Source: Diplonema papillatum
Taxonomy: Eukaryota > Euglenozoa > Diplonemea > Diplonemida > Diplonemidae
DNA length: 64,000 nt
NCBI GenBank assembly: GCA_030068145.1
Contig: JAPJBO010000094.1
Span: 248,001-312,000 of the forward strand
Direction: 5' to 3'
The number at the start of each line of letters is the position of its first letter. Within the stretch, counting starts at the first letter, position 1. The position numbers were made by a program, and so were the translations under genes. The notes beneath the pieces were generated by a model. The model did not search any database, was not told where the DNA came from, and saw nothing but the letters and a program-made list of their open reading frames with translations. Of this stretch, positions 18,471 to 28,890 are shown in pieces.

Positions 18471-20245
18471 CTAGAATTGCGGCGAGCGCCACCTCGGCCC
18501 ACTCTCAGTGTGCATCTGCACCGATCCAAGTGCAAGAAGCACCGCGTCCGGAAAAAGTATCCGGTCGACTAACAATAACAAAGGACCCCGTCGTAAGCGC
18601 AACCTCAGGCTGGAATCGGCCTTCTCCGCGTGTGCAGCTGCACCGGCCCACGGCAAAAGGAAGTACAGAAGGGTACATGCGACCAAGTTTCAAGCGGAGT
18701 TCTGAAAACCTACAAACTTTACTAATCTTTGCTTCATGACTCGTTCCACGCAAAAAGTGTCACGCGGGTTTAGGCCGCTTTGCTAGCATGAAGGCGAGCA
18801 TCTTCAGCTGCCCCGGAGATTTTTCAAACTTGCGTTTTTTTTTTGGAGGTATCATAAGTTCCACCCGACCCTTCAATTTTTAATGGGGGATGTTTCTTTC
18901 CGGGGGAGTTCGGTACCGCTATTCTCACCGAGGGAGACTTCTTCCGCGCGCCATTCTTCTTTTTTTTTTTGTCGTATAAGATCGAAGATCTTAGAAGATT
19001 AATACTATTCCGACGAGAACTAACACTTGTACAAAGGTTATTGCCCCGTCGCTCCCGAGAAAACCACTAATTTTACGTTCGTGGCGTACACACGAGAATC
19101 TCTGCATGACCTTTCTACGTTTGTTACGCACCATCAATCTGGCATCACGCAGCAGCAAGGACGAGAGCAGCGAGACGGGCGAGGAGGAGAGTATTATGTC
19201 GGCGAGAAAAAAAAGCACGCAGTCTTTTTTCGCTTGGTCTTATTCTCCCAACGATATAGGTGAACACCCAAACACCCTCCTTCTCCCTTTCCGGGGTTTC
19301 GCGCGACTCTCGTTTTTGGCGATCGAAGAAGGATCCAGGGAAAGAGGAGGAAAAGATGGCCGAGGACGATGCAGGCAGTACCTTTCAGCAAGTACTTGCA
19401 CTGCTACAGTGTTGTGGTGTGGCGGAAACTACACCCAGGACGGCATTGTTCAAAAGTCTCACTGCAGTGCCCCAAAGGCTACGGAGGGTACGTCCGTTTT
19501 CGGTTGACTCTCACCCTTGTTAAGCTTCGCAATGCACCCCTTCTGGCGTTTCCTTCCAAAAGAATGTGTCTCGAGCGAATGTGCAATAAGATTCCGACAC
19601 CGCAACCACCAGACTGTGGAGGGCCACCCGGGTGCCTGGTTTCCGGTTTTGGGTTTACGACGCCCGTTTCTTCCGGCAAAAGAGGGTTCTTTATGGGCCC
19701 TGCTGGACCGCCGGGTTGTCCATCTTGAAGAAGAACGTGGACGGAACGTCCACGTTCTCTCTGCACCATCAGTTCGTTCGAACGACGTGTTAGGCGTTGG
19801 CCGCACTACCCTGCGGACGATATTTACTCTTCGGGCATGTATCAGCAATGGAGTTACCATTGGTATCCGCATTTGAAAATCCTCGCTCCTCCGGTCGGAT
19901 TTCCTTCCGCGTGATTGGCACACGGAAGACGGTGCCACGCAGAAGTGTTTCTCTCCTGCGAGTCAACGGGCCCTCTTTTTCCGTAGCGGGAAGAACTCAA
20001 TCGACCGGCCCCTAGCAAGGTGGTCCGGTGTTTCTCCACGGGACCCACGAAGAATAGTCTCTTCTTCCTCCTCTCGAAAGTCTTCCTCCAACGTCTCATT
20101 GTACTCGGCCGGCGCAAACCCCAAAGGGATGGGAAATAAGACCATATGAAACGTGTAACGAGACTGACCCGCCCGAGTAGGACCTTCTGATCATGATCGT
20201 AGACTCGTCATATTTTCTCGGTCCAGTCTTGGTTGAGTGACAAGA
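18471..20245. other. Intergenic, one conserved peptide fragment
   Basis: No full gene. At 19320-19425 the + strand reads KKDPGKEEEKMAEDDAGSTF; a related peptide is read on the - strand at 20470-20560. A 12-bp stem, 3-base loop hairpin (AGAACGTGGACG / CGTCCACGTTCT) lies at 19732-19758. Confidence 0.4.
19320..19425 (+). pseudogene. Short coding fragment, KMADE-DAG-TFQ-VLAL type
   Basis: The frame gives a charged stretch, KMAEDDAGSTFQQVLAL, closely matching KMADEVDAGLTFQRVLAL on the opposite strand at 20470-20560. Conservation at protein level between inverted, diverged copies suggests a former exon or transposon coding segment. Neither copy is in a longer convincing frame. Family not recognised. 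Confidence 0.35.
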
Positions 20246-20350
20246 AACCTGGTTGATCCTGCAAGTAGTCATATGCTTGTTTCAAGGACTAAGCCATGCA
20301 AGTCTCAGAGTAAATGGATTAACAGGGGGTCTGCAGACGGCTAACTAAAT
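20246..20350 (+). rRNA. 18S rRNA 5'-end fragment (pseudogene)
   Basis: It begins AACCTGGTTGATCCTGC, the universal 18S 5' end, and continues through AGTCATATGCTTG and AAGCCATGCAAGTC. After ~100 bases the match fades. The TTTCAAGGACTAAGCC stretch is closer to euglenozoan 18S than to the TCTCAAAGATTAAGCC of most eukaryotes. The rest of 18S is absent, so this is a truncated dispersed copy. Confidence 0.85.
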
Positions 20351-21820
20351 CGGTGGCAATCTACGCGGGGAAGGTGCCTTTTGGGCCCAGTCAAACTTGT
20401 GCAAATCCCCTCTTCAAGGGGCGGGTGGGAGGAAACTTTGAAATTTCTTCTGGCCTTCGGTCAGTGCGCAGTGCAAGTACTCGCTGAAAGGTAAGGCCTG
20501 CATCGACCTCGTCGGCCATCTTTCCCTCCTCTTTCTCTGCATCCTTCTGGATGGTTGGGCAAGCCGGAAACAATTTGCGCCCGTAACAGCTGGAATGACG
20601 TATCTTTTGTTCAGTGGGAGCTAGCCGCCGCCATAGGGTGGGCTATTGCCAAAAGGAGGAGAGTCCGTGACACAACGAGGGGTAGGCGGTCTCACCCGTC
20701 AGTCAGAACGCCCCCGGCTGCGCCACCATCGGTGCAATCATCAATCATCCTCTATGACAGGGCCGCGGTTCGCACCGCGCCTACGACGTAACGACTTACG
20801 CCCGCCGTTGTTAGTACTACGGGGCAGTAGTGGGGCGACCGGATACTCCCCGGAGAGATGGTCCCTGCACTCTAAATCGTCTCTCTCTCTCTCTCTCCTT
20901 CTTCTCCCGTGCCTGCGTGACCCACAACTTCACGCCGGCCTTCCTGCCTTCGTGTGCAGTTGACGCGTCAAACTTCACCCAATGTAAACTTTGCGTTCAA
21001 CTCCTCAAGCTTTGCGAGGCTTGCATTCATGACTGAGGCTTGGGAGTGAAATGAAATGCGAGGTTCTCCACTTTGGCTGAGATCCCAAACAAGCTCTGCT
21101 CTGTTCTTACCTTACCTCGAAGGGTCACTTCTTCGTCGTCATGTTCTTCTTCACTGCATCAGTGCGAGGAGTTTCGCCTGGGTCTTATCATTCTTTTTCC
21201 AACGAGCCTCCTCTCCAAGGTACCTCGTACCCTTGCACAGCGGAGGTGTTCCCCCGTGTGAGGAATTCTTCTGGAATTTGCCTCAGCGGGAGCACTGAGT
21301 TGGGTTGTTCTGCATCATGTTCAACGTTCCCGCTGGCTCCCGAAATTTTGCAGCCGATAAAAGCTGCTCAGGGTCCCCCGCTCGATAGCGTGCAACACCA
21401 CTTAAAGACAGTGCTAGTCGCTACCCTAGAAGCGGGTTCGCCACAACCAAAACGCTTGTAATTGTGCACCCGAAAAAAAGCGGGCGTACCCCCGCTTTTT
21501 AACTCCAGCCGTAGCTCCAGCTTCTGAGGCTGGGACGCCGCCGGGTATAGTGGCAACCGCACCACACTAACGCCTGTCGGTGTGTCTGTTGTTGTGTGCC
21601 CGTGCAGTGTCACGACAGATTAACGGAGATCCGCGCACTGCACCCATCAATGTAGCATTGCATCGTGGCTCGACCACAAGCCGGGCAGCAATTTATGAAA
21701 GAGATCGTCAGATTGGTGCATGCCCAAGTGCTCTACCAGTTTCAAGTGCCAAAGACCCGTTGCACCACCTTTTAGTGCCGAAAGCCAGTTCTACCACTTT
21801 TAAGTGCCAACCCCCAGTTC
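20351..21820. other. Intergenic, no gene recognised
   Basis: Apart from the - strand fragment at 20470-20560, no coding region is supported. A CT-rich microsatellite-like run lies near 20878-20900. At 21434-21545 is a copy of the repeat family with a CCGCTTTTT core (see 39930-40040). Confidence 0.45.
20470..20560 (-). pseudogene. Short coding fragment, inverted partner of 19320-19425
   Basis: On the - strand this reads QKDAEKEEGKMADEVDAG then LTFQRVLAL, paralogous to the + strand fragment ~1.1 kb upstream. The 18S fragment lies between the two inverted copies. Confidence 0.35.
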
Positions 21821-21822
21821 TA

Positions 21823-21832
21823 TATAAAAGTA
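21823..21832 (+). promoter_or_regulatory. TATA-like box upstream of cytochrome b5 reductase
   Basis: TATATAAAAG lies ~95 bases before the putative acceptor and ~160 before the ATG at 21991. It argues mildly for an independent gene rather than a second exon. Not proven. Confidence 0.2.
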
Positions 21833-21900
21833 TGTGCCTACAAGAAGGGTCAAACCGTTATGCAAACCCGTTCATGTTTTCACCTGCAAAACGAGTCGAC

Positions 21901-21924
21901 CCGCCCCCCCCTTTTCCCTCTTAG
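21901..21924 (+). promoter_or_regulatory. Putative splice acceptor before cytochrome b5 reductase
   Basis: A C/T tract (CCCCCCCCTTTTCCCTCTTAG) ends in AG at 21924. Joined to the donor at 16959, this AG gives a stop at once; a second AG (21974) would keep a b5-b5R fusion in frame. If the first AG is a trans-splice site, the 5' UTR holds an out-of-frame ATG at 21948. Confidence 0.45.
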
Positions 21925-21990
21925 CTGGAGCACGTAGCAGCGTGCAAATGTTATTCGACCATCCCCGACCGCAGGAAGCTTCGATTCGAC

Positions 21991-22830
21991 ATGGAGCGCA
22001 CCGCGGCCGTGCAGGAGGCGAACAGCAGCGGGGGCGCGGAGCCCCGGTCGTTGGACCTGCTGCTGCTCGCTAAGCGCGACCTCACCCACAATACGCGCGA
22101 GTTCGTGTTCTCGGTCCAGCCGCCGCCCCCCGGCGCGCGCGGGCCGGCCCCGCTGGCCCTGGCCCCCGGCCAGCACGTGTACCTCGAAAAGGGCGGGATC
22201 ACGCGTCCGTACACACCGGTCGAACACGCCGTCCCCAACCGGTCTGCTGGGGAGGACGAAGAACGCCTCCGGTTCGTGATCAAAATATACGAAAACGGCG
22301 CGCTGACGCGCGCGCTCGACACGCAGCTGCAGCCGGGGGATTCGCTTTCCGCCGAAGTGCGGCCGTTCACCAAGTTCGTGTACCAGGGTGCCGGCTGGTA
22401 CAAGGCCGCGGCCAACGAGTCGGGCGGCCTGGCGTGGTGCTCCGACATCGGGTTGGTGGCCGGGGGCACCGGGATCACCCCCGTGTACAGCATCATCCGC
22501 AAGGTCCTGTCGGATTCCGCTGACAAAACCAGGCTGTGGCTCCTGTACGCGAACGTCACCCCCGACGACATCCTGCTGCTTCCGGAGATCTCGAGACTCG
22601 CGGCGGCGCACCCGAACCAGCTCCGCGTGTGGTTCACCGTGGACAGCGTCCCGGGGGGCTCGCCCCCGTGGCCTTACAGCACGGGTTACATCAACCACGA
22701 CATGCTCGGGTTCCTGCCGCCGTCGTCCGCCGAGCCGTCGGCCGTGACCCTGCTGTGCGGCCCGCCGCCGATGGTCGGCAGCGTGAAGAAGCTGCTTGCT
22801 GCCTCGCATCGGAACATCGTCGTTCTGTAG
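21991..22830 (+). CDS. NADH-cytochrome b5 reductase-like flavoprotein domain
   Basis: The 279-residue product has the full ferredoxin-reductase-type layout. The FAD-binding part has HNTREFVF and RPYTPV (72-77), which binds the flavin phosphate. The NAD(P)H-binding part has GGTGITP (158-164) and the C-terminal CGPPPMV (256-262). Length matches soluble cytochrome b5 reductases without a membrane anchor. It would pass electrons from NADH through FAD to a b5 heme, and a b5 domain is encoded 5 kb upstream on the same strand. The frame is open upstream of the ATG to 21925 and can be spliced in frame to the b5 exon through AG at 21974. A single fused gene with a ~5 kb repeat-filled intron is therefore possible, but so is an independent gene. 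Confidence 0.85.
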   Translation: MERTAAVQEANSSGGAEPRSLDLLLLAKRDLTHNTREFVFSVQPPPPGARGPAPLALAPGQHVYLEKGGITRPYTPVEHAVPNRSAGEDEERLRFVIKIYENGALTRALDTQLQPGDSLSAEVRPFTKFVYQGAGWYKAAANESGGLAWCSDIGLVAGGTGITPVYSIIRKVLSDSADKTRLWLLYANVTPDDILLLPEISRLAAAHPNQLRVWFTVDSVPGGSPPWPYSTGYINHDMLGFLPPSSAEPSAVTLLCGPPPMVGSVKKLLAASHRNIVVL

Positions 22831-23047
22831 TAAAGAGGCGAACGCATGCCACATCACGTGCGAAGAGACGTAACCGCGACGCCGGCGATGCAGATTATCT
22901 TGCATTCTAACCCAAACGTTCTGTAGCCATAGCAGCACATCCGACATCTACCCTGCATCTCTCGGTTTCCGCTCCGCCTGTGGCCATCTGAACCGCCATC
23001 CACTAGCACCTGGATATATGCAAGACGTGTCCACGATATAGATGCAC

Positions 23048-23215
23048 CTAAGCCGGCCCACCCCTGTCCCCTGGGCCTGCATCAAACTGCCTGTCGTCGA
23101 TCACAGTGCACCACGGTACATCATCGTGGTCTATCAGGTCCAACCCCTATCCCCTGGAGCTGCACAGAAATGCTTGGAGCTGTCTATCGCGGGTCTACCA
23201 GAAGGGAATGGGCCG
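23048..23215 (+). repeat. Diverged MITE-like copy
   Basis: It starts TAAGCCGGCCCACCCC and ends GGGAATGGGCCGGCTTT, keeping the CCGGCC terminal inversions. It shares internal GATCACAGTG and GGTCTATCAGGTCCA with the clearer copies at 34875 and 52912, but has many changes. Confidence 0.5.
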
Positions 23216-23464
23216 GCTTTGGTACACCAATCCACCATGGTGAGCGGAAGCTGCCTGCGCACCGGCTGTTTGTCTGCCAGCCGATCGGCTGTGGCGTGCA
23301 CCCCATCCTGCACGGTGGAGTCCAGCCTCACACAAGCTGGAGTTAAAAAGCGGGTGTCACACCCACTTTTTCGACTGTGGATTTCCACGCGTTTTGGTTG
23401 TCGCACGCCCGTTTTTTTTTTTTTTTTTATTTGTATAAGCACCTGCTTTGTAGGAAATGCTTGA

Positions 23465-23648
23465 GGAGACTGCCAGTTGCGATAGATCAAAGGAGGTAAA
23501 TGTGCTGTAGCCCGCACGAAACACAGGTAAATCTGGGTGTAGTGGCGGGCGTAAGCGTTCAACAAAAAAGCCCCACGGTTGTAGTTGTATTGTTTTCTCC
23601 CCCTCTAGCCTCTTCGAAATGAGCACAAGGCAGTCACTCGAGTATTTT
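23465..23648 (+). repeat. 184-bp dispersed repeat, copy 1
   Basis: It begins GGAGACTGCCAGTTGCGA and ends CTCGAGTATTTT. A copy of the same length lies at 33859-34042 with few differences. Both are preceded by T-rich sequence and TATAAGCA. No coding potential; identity unknown. Confidence 0.8.
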
Positions 23649-25196
23649 GGGTGTCACTCAGCGGGGGGAGTGCTTGACTTCTCCTTCTGCTGAGTGCGAG
23701 CCCATCGGAGGTCTGTGTTGCCCCTCCATGTCGTCCGGAATACGAGTTTAGACGAGAATACGACTCGTGTGCACTGCGGGGTCAAATGGGTGCCCGCGGG
23801 GGTCAATTTTCACCATGCCAACCTATGAGCATTTTGGAACCCATTCGGCCCGAAATCGGCTGCAAACCATGCCAAAAAAGTGGTTATGAGTGTTTATGAG
23901 TGTTTATGACTTGCACGCGCGCCTCACTGACGCATTGCACGAATTTGAGAGCCCTCCGGCCGACCTTGAAGAGAATGGGGGATCTTCTTTGTACTCGCGA
24001 TGCGGTGAGGATTGCCATTCTATACAGATGCTCTCCCCAAATGACCAGTAGTATAGGCGGACCATCACCTCCTGATAGACCATGGTGTACCGTAGAACGC
24101 CGTGATCGGTTGCGGTTAGAATGCAGAATTCTTGTAGCGATGACCTACATTAGTCACTAGGTGACGACCACTTCGATCGCACCGTGTCGTGATAATCAGC
24201 GGCAGGCAATTTGATGCTATCTATGGATCTATGATAGGGATCAGGGTCGACCGGCTTAGTAGTGACCGCAAGTCACCAACGTGGGCTGTTTCCGTCCCGT
24301 GTCCAGGCATCGATATTTCCTACCCCCCAAGTGCCTCCGACGAAACCAGGCTGCGCCGACGTCAACCAAAAAAAAGACTAGGCGGCAGGAACGGGCTTGG
24401 AATGGAACGCTGAACCATCGAATCGAACGCTGGGAGGGGGGCGTCGTATCCTGTGCGGCAGGCAGCCCTCAAGCACCCCACGGCCATCTTACCACGAACG
24501 CTGCTCCTGCACTACCTCCCTTCACCCATCCCCGCCCGTCTACCCACTTCTTGTTTAAATTCGCGCACCATCGGGGGCTTCTGTTTCATTCTTTCGCAAA
24601 CGGCGAGTCATCGTCCAGTCTCGTACGTTCGGCTTCGTGCCGTCGTCGAGGGTGATAAGATACGATGCCAATCTGGCAAAGTACGATGCTGTGCACGCAC
24701 GTGGGGTAGACGGTTTAGGTAACGAACAGGACCCCTAAACCTAGAGAAACGGGGTTCTATGCTCAGACGAAGGCTTCCCGGATGACTTTGGGCCCCCTTT
24801 CGGGATACGGATTCCCGAGGGCACAGGTCGCGCATCCCACGTGCACAGCATCGTACTTTGCCAGCATCTCTCGCCCAAACCCCATTCGGCATCCTTCCAC
24901 ACACCCACATCTCCACAGGGCCATCCAGCGACTCCCACGCATAGACCGAACCCTGCTATCAACCGAGGTGGGATACATTCTTTGCTGGCCTAAACAGCAG
25001 GCTGGTCAGGGGTGGTCTGGGCCACGCTTCCTCCCTTCCCGGAGCTCTCGTTCACCGGTTCTGACAGTGATAGCCCATCCACGTGCATGTCTGGCCTACT
25101 GCGACTATGGGTGGATCGCTTGAGCACCTTTGCATTACCACCGCCCTGCTGTCAAGATTGTACCGACACCCCTTTCTTCAGTTAGCAGCGCACTGT

Positions 25197-25271
25197 TTGT
25201 ACTAAGAATTATTAGCAGCGTGCTACTACACATGGAACTTACCAAAAGCAGGTGAGTTCCGCTGGTGCGCA
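25197..25271 (+). repeat. Dispersed repeat, copy 2 (pair with 14335-14408)
   Basis: It shares TACTAAGAA and GCAGGTGAGTTCCGCT with copy 1, in the same orientation. Confidence 0.55.
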
Positions 25272-26460
25272 CTGGCAGTTCCGCGTCACTGTCCGACGCC
25301 CGCTTCAACTTGGCAAGCACAAGGGGGAGTTGGATCCGTTCGGATTCCGCGGTTCATCGCATCGGTTGAACACGACTTTCCCGATTTGGGATGACACGGT
25401 GCGCTTTAAGAGGCAGTCAAAAGATTTGGATTCGATTGGGCTCGAGAGAAGGTGAGCTTGTCGGCCGCACCTGTTGTTTGTCGCCAGATATGCCTCCTCA
25501 TTTGAAGCAAGGTGCGGAATGGGCTCAGGCACCCGTAGTTGGGTCGTACGAGTCACTGTGTGACCGAGGAAAAGGCCGCGCTGGCAGAAACGGTGAAGAT
25601 AATAACTGTCGCAGGGGGTTGATGAAATGAAAGCGAGTATTTGGGGTAGGCCCTGCTTATTAGATTCGCACGGTTAAACGAAGCTAGCGTACAAGGTTTG
25701 CCTGATCTCGCACCTACTTCCCGATACCAAATAGATGCTCTATTCTAACTCGCACCGTCGACTGATGTGGTGCGTGCAGCCGCTGTGACAGCGGGACGCG
25801 CCGGTAAGGGGTCGAACGCGTCGAGCGCCCGGCGGGAAAACGGGTCGACGATGGAGGGGCTCGTTTCTGATCGAAAAATGCTGGCATATTGGCACAGGTT
25901 GATCTTGCTGACTGGCTCGACAGGTACTCCCGCGTTGCAAAGTGCAGCTTCCTTTCAAGCACACACACAAGAGACAACCAATAGCCATTTTCCCCAGGTT
26001 GAACCTTGGGCGGGAATTCGAAGTGGTTCTTCCTGTGCACCGGGCACCGATCCGAGCGGAGACGCCGGCGGCCGCGTGCGGGCCCACGGGCACCGAGAGA
26101 GTGCGGGGACTCATTGCGACCGCACCGCCCCTATCCTTCCAGCCTCAATTCGCGACCACTGCACTCCCTGCCGCTGCGGGCACTTCGCATCTTCCACTGT
26201 GCAATCAAACGACTCTGGGCCGGCACGTTTTCTTCTGCTTTTTCTTATTAACGGGGATCCTCTTTTCCTCCTTTTGTTTCGTCTACCTAAGTCCGAGGGA
26301 GTCTCCCTGCTTCGTTACCCAGTTTCGGCTTTCAGTGATTGCCCTTTCTGCAAATGACCGTCAACATCCGAAGTCGCTTCAATACAAGACTGTGAGCAAC
26401 GTTGAGGACACTCGGACTTGGAACATGAAGTGGGAAGGGGGCGAAGTGACGCTTCGAATC

Positions 26461-26960
26461 ATCCGCAAACCAAACCACAGCACACGACACTTATCACATC
26501 ACGCGCCCCACCTCATAACTCTCACATGCCGTAATGTTGCGTTAGGGAGTCATCGGTGTGCTGATGTACGTACCACACGTAGCACACTATCACATCACGC
26601 ATACACAAATCACGCATCATACACAAATCACGCATCACACATCACGTCACGTATTCGGACATGACACATCACCCATCACACATCACGCATCATGCAGCAC
26701 AAATCACGCATCTCACACACACACAAATTGCACCACGTTTCCCAGACACACACCACATCACACATGACACATGGCACATCACGCATCATGCAGCACAATC
26801 ACGCACCACACATCACGTCACGTATTAGTACATGACACATCACACGTCACGCATCGTGCAGCACAAATCACGCATCACACACACACACACACACAAATTG
26901 CACCACGTTTCCCAGACACACAGCGCATCACACATGACATATCACACCTCACACATTCAT
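26461..26960 (+). repeat. CACATCACGC-type low-complexity tract with internal duplication
   Basis: The tract is degenerate repetition of CACATCACGCATCACACA-like units. Within it a ~130-base block (from CACGTATT to CACATGACA) occurs twice, at ~26645-26770 and ~26817-26940. It lies immediately upstream of the gene at 27069. Confidence 0.8.
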
Positions 26961-26984
26961 TCCACATCACACGCCTCCAGGTAA

Positions 26985-27002
26985 TTGCCCCCCCCTCCTC
27001 AG
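26985..27002 (+). promoter_or_regulatory. Putative trans-splice acceptor before the NTF2-like/CCCH gene
   Basis: The tract ATTGCCCCCCCCTCCTCAG ends in AG at 27002, leaving a 66-base leader without ATG before the start codon. It matches the arrangement at the other two host genes. Confidence 0.5.
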
Positions 27003-27068
27003 AAGTTAGAACTACCAAGAGCAACAGCACAACAGCAAAGCCCCCACACAAAGCGACGACACAAGAAA

Positions 27069-28178
27069 ATGGAACACTCCGCAGCGATGGCCCGGCTGCT
27101 GCGCCAAGGCACCGGCGCGCTCGACGAGGCCTCGCTGGACCTGTACGGGCACGCGTTCGTGCGCGACTGGCTGGCCGCGCTCGAAACGGGCCGCGCCGCC
27201 GATTTTTTCGCGGAGTGGCTCTCCGAGGACGCGCGGTGGGAGATCCACCCGGACTGGGAGCTCGCTGCCGGGAAGGCCACCGGCCCGCAGGGGCTGGTGG
27301 GCAGGCATGATGAGATGGTGGAGAGCGTGCTGCTCGGGCCCGGCAGCAGCGTCGCTGTGGTCGAGGCGGAGAGAACGGTGGCGCCGGCGGCGCAGAAGGT
27401 GTCCATCGAGCTTGCCCTAACGGTCAGCCACGCAGCTCACGACCCGTTCAAGGCGTTCCACCGCTGGGACATCACGTTGGACCCGGCAAACCGCCGCATC
27501 GCCAGCGCCCTGCACTCACCCCTTCGAGCGCCTATGCAGAAGCCGCTGACAGCCCCGGGGCTGCCGCTTTTTGCGTACCCGCATGACCACGAGGTCACGC
27601 CGTTGTCGAGCCTCGACAACCCGCTTACCCGCACATTCACCCCGCTGCCTTCGACGTCGAAAGTAGCGTGTTCCGCGGGGGAGGTCAACCGGGGCCCGTC
27701 GTTCGTGTTATTGTCGTTCGCGCCGCACCCGGTGCCGGCGGCGGACGGCAGCCACCCGGTGCGCAAAACGCTGCAGAGCGTCCACCGCTGGCTCAAGAGG
27801 ACCCCCGCGCAGGCGAGGACCGAGCCGCCGCGGGCCCCGGCGAACCGGAAGGAGCAGCAGCAGCAGTGCGGCGGCAAGGCCCCGTGCCAGCCTGCGCGGT
27901 GGCGGCCGTGCGAGCACAACGACTGGGATTCGGTCCGCCTGAAAAACGTGTACACCCTCCTTCGCTGCCGCGCGTGCTCCGCGCAGTGGAAAGTACGCAG
28001 TCAGGCGCTTCTGCGGTGTCAGACCTTCCACCAAACGTCCGCGTGCCCAGCCGGAGAAGCCTGCAAGCTAGTGCACGTCCACGCCAGGAAGCAGAGCAAG
28101 GCCCTCCGGCAGAAGAACCTGCTCGCCAAAATCCTGCAGGAAGAAGTCGGCGAGAGCGACTACGGCGAGTCTGATTGA
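27069..28178 (+). CDS. NTF2-like domain plus CCCH zinc-finger protein, function unknown
   Basis: The start is the first ATG after the acceptor, in an AAAATGG context, giving 369 residues. Residues ~20-150 look like an NTF2/SnoaL-like fold: a helical start, then WEIHPDW, a G-x2-GLVGRHDEM stretch, and strands ending in FHRWDITLD. This fold assignment is from pattern only. Residues ~281-338 are Cys/His rich: C281-x-H283, C300-x2-C303, then a canonical CCCH finger C317-x8-C326-x5-C332-x3-H336. CCCH fingers usually bind single-stranded RNA, so an RNA-related role is plausible. A Gln run (264-267) and charged tail are present. It reads as one intact exon; codons are strongly GC-biased, like the b5 genes and unlike the AT-richer surroundings. 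Confidence 0.75.
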   Translation: MEHSAAMARLLRQGTGALDEASLDLYGHAFVRDWLAALETGRAADFFAEWLSEDARWEIHPDWELAAGKATGPQGLVGRHDEMVESVLLGPGSSVAVVEAERTVAPAAQKVSIELALTVSHAAHDPFKAFHRWDITLDPANRRIASALHSPLRAPMQKPLTAPGLPLFAYPHDHEVTPLSSLDNPLTRTFTPLPSTSKVACSAGEVNRGPSFVLLSFAPHPVPAADGSHPVRKTLQSVHRWLKRTPAQARTEPPRAPANRKEQQQQCGGKAPCQPARWRPCEHNDWDSVRLKNVYTLLRCRACSAQWKVRSQALLRCQTFHQTSACPAGEACKLVHVHARKQSKALRQKNLLAKILQEEVGESDYGESD

Positions 28179-28890
28179 TTGGGTTTGCGGGCCTTCGATC
28201 CCCACACGTTCTTCGAAGAAGATTTGATGCTTCAAAACATGCATGAGAGGCAGTGTCCTGCCTGGCCGTTAAACAAAAATTCCTCCCTCCTGCGTGCATG
28301 AGGGGCAGTACGATTTACCCCCCGAGTGATAAATCCAAAGTGTACCCACGACTCGCGCAGCACGAGTACGTAAGAAAGTAAAAATCAAACAGAGGTAGAG
28401 TGTACACTACCAACCGACGCAGATCACCGCAAGCACATTTTTGACGGAAGGAGTCCCACCCCCCCGGACTAGCTCCAACCTTGAACTTGAAAATGATCTG
28501 CGTTCACGAGCGAAGCTCAAAACAAGGAGCGAAGTGCGCATGAACACCACGGCGCACAAAGCTTTACGACAGTGGTCACCCGGAGACCTTAAACCCCCGG
28601 ATCTCGAAGCGAACTTACTCTAAATGAAGAGAACTTGATGCTCGCAAAGGGGCAGTGTCCCGCCCAACCAGTAAACCAAGAATTTTCCTCCCTCCTGCTT
28701 CGAAGAAGTCTTGATGCTTGCATCAATCGTGCATGAGGGGCAGTGTTCTGTCTAAACAACAACCTACGATTTTTCCCCCCGGCGTGATCGTGACGTCGGC
28801 CGTATGTGATAAATCCAAAGTGTACGCACGACTCGCGCGAACACGAGTATGCAAGACAAGAAACATAAAGAACAATATAGGTGTGATTAC
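28179..28890. other. Intergenic, dispersed repeats
   Basis: No gene. Three copies of a repeat (CTTGATGCTT.., then GGGGCAGTGT.CTGCC, then CCTCC) start near 28210, 28640 and 28715; others are near 40310 and 50130. A GTCACCCGGAGACCTTAAA block near 28575 recurs near 51600. Confidence 0.5.

Larger units (their letters stand above)
22831..26460. other. Intergenic, dispersed repeats
   Basis: No convincing gene. It holds a diverged MITE-like copy (~23048-23215), an inverted copy of the CCGCTTTTT repeat (23333-23415), a T-run (23410-23430), a 184-bp repeat (23465-23648), a CGAGTTTAGACGAG motif at 23744-23775 and a repeat at 25197-25271. Confidence 0.45.

Noticed and set aside
21880..22947. 355-codon antisense frame
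   Set aside because: It is the shadow of the GC-rich cytochrome b5 reductase coding strand, which has all family motifs.
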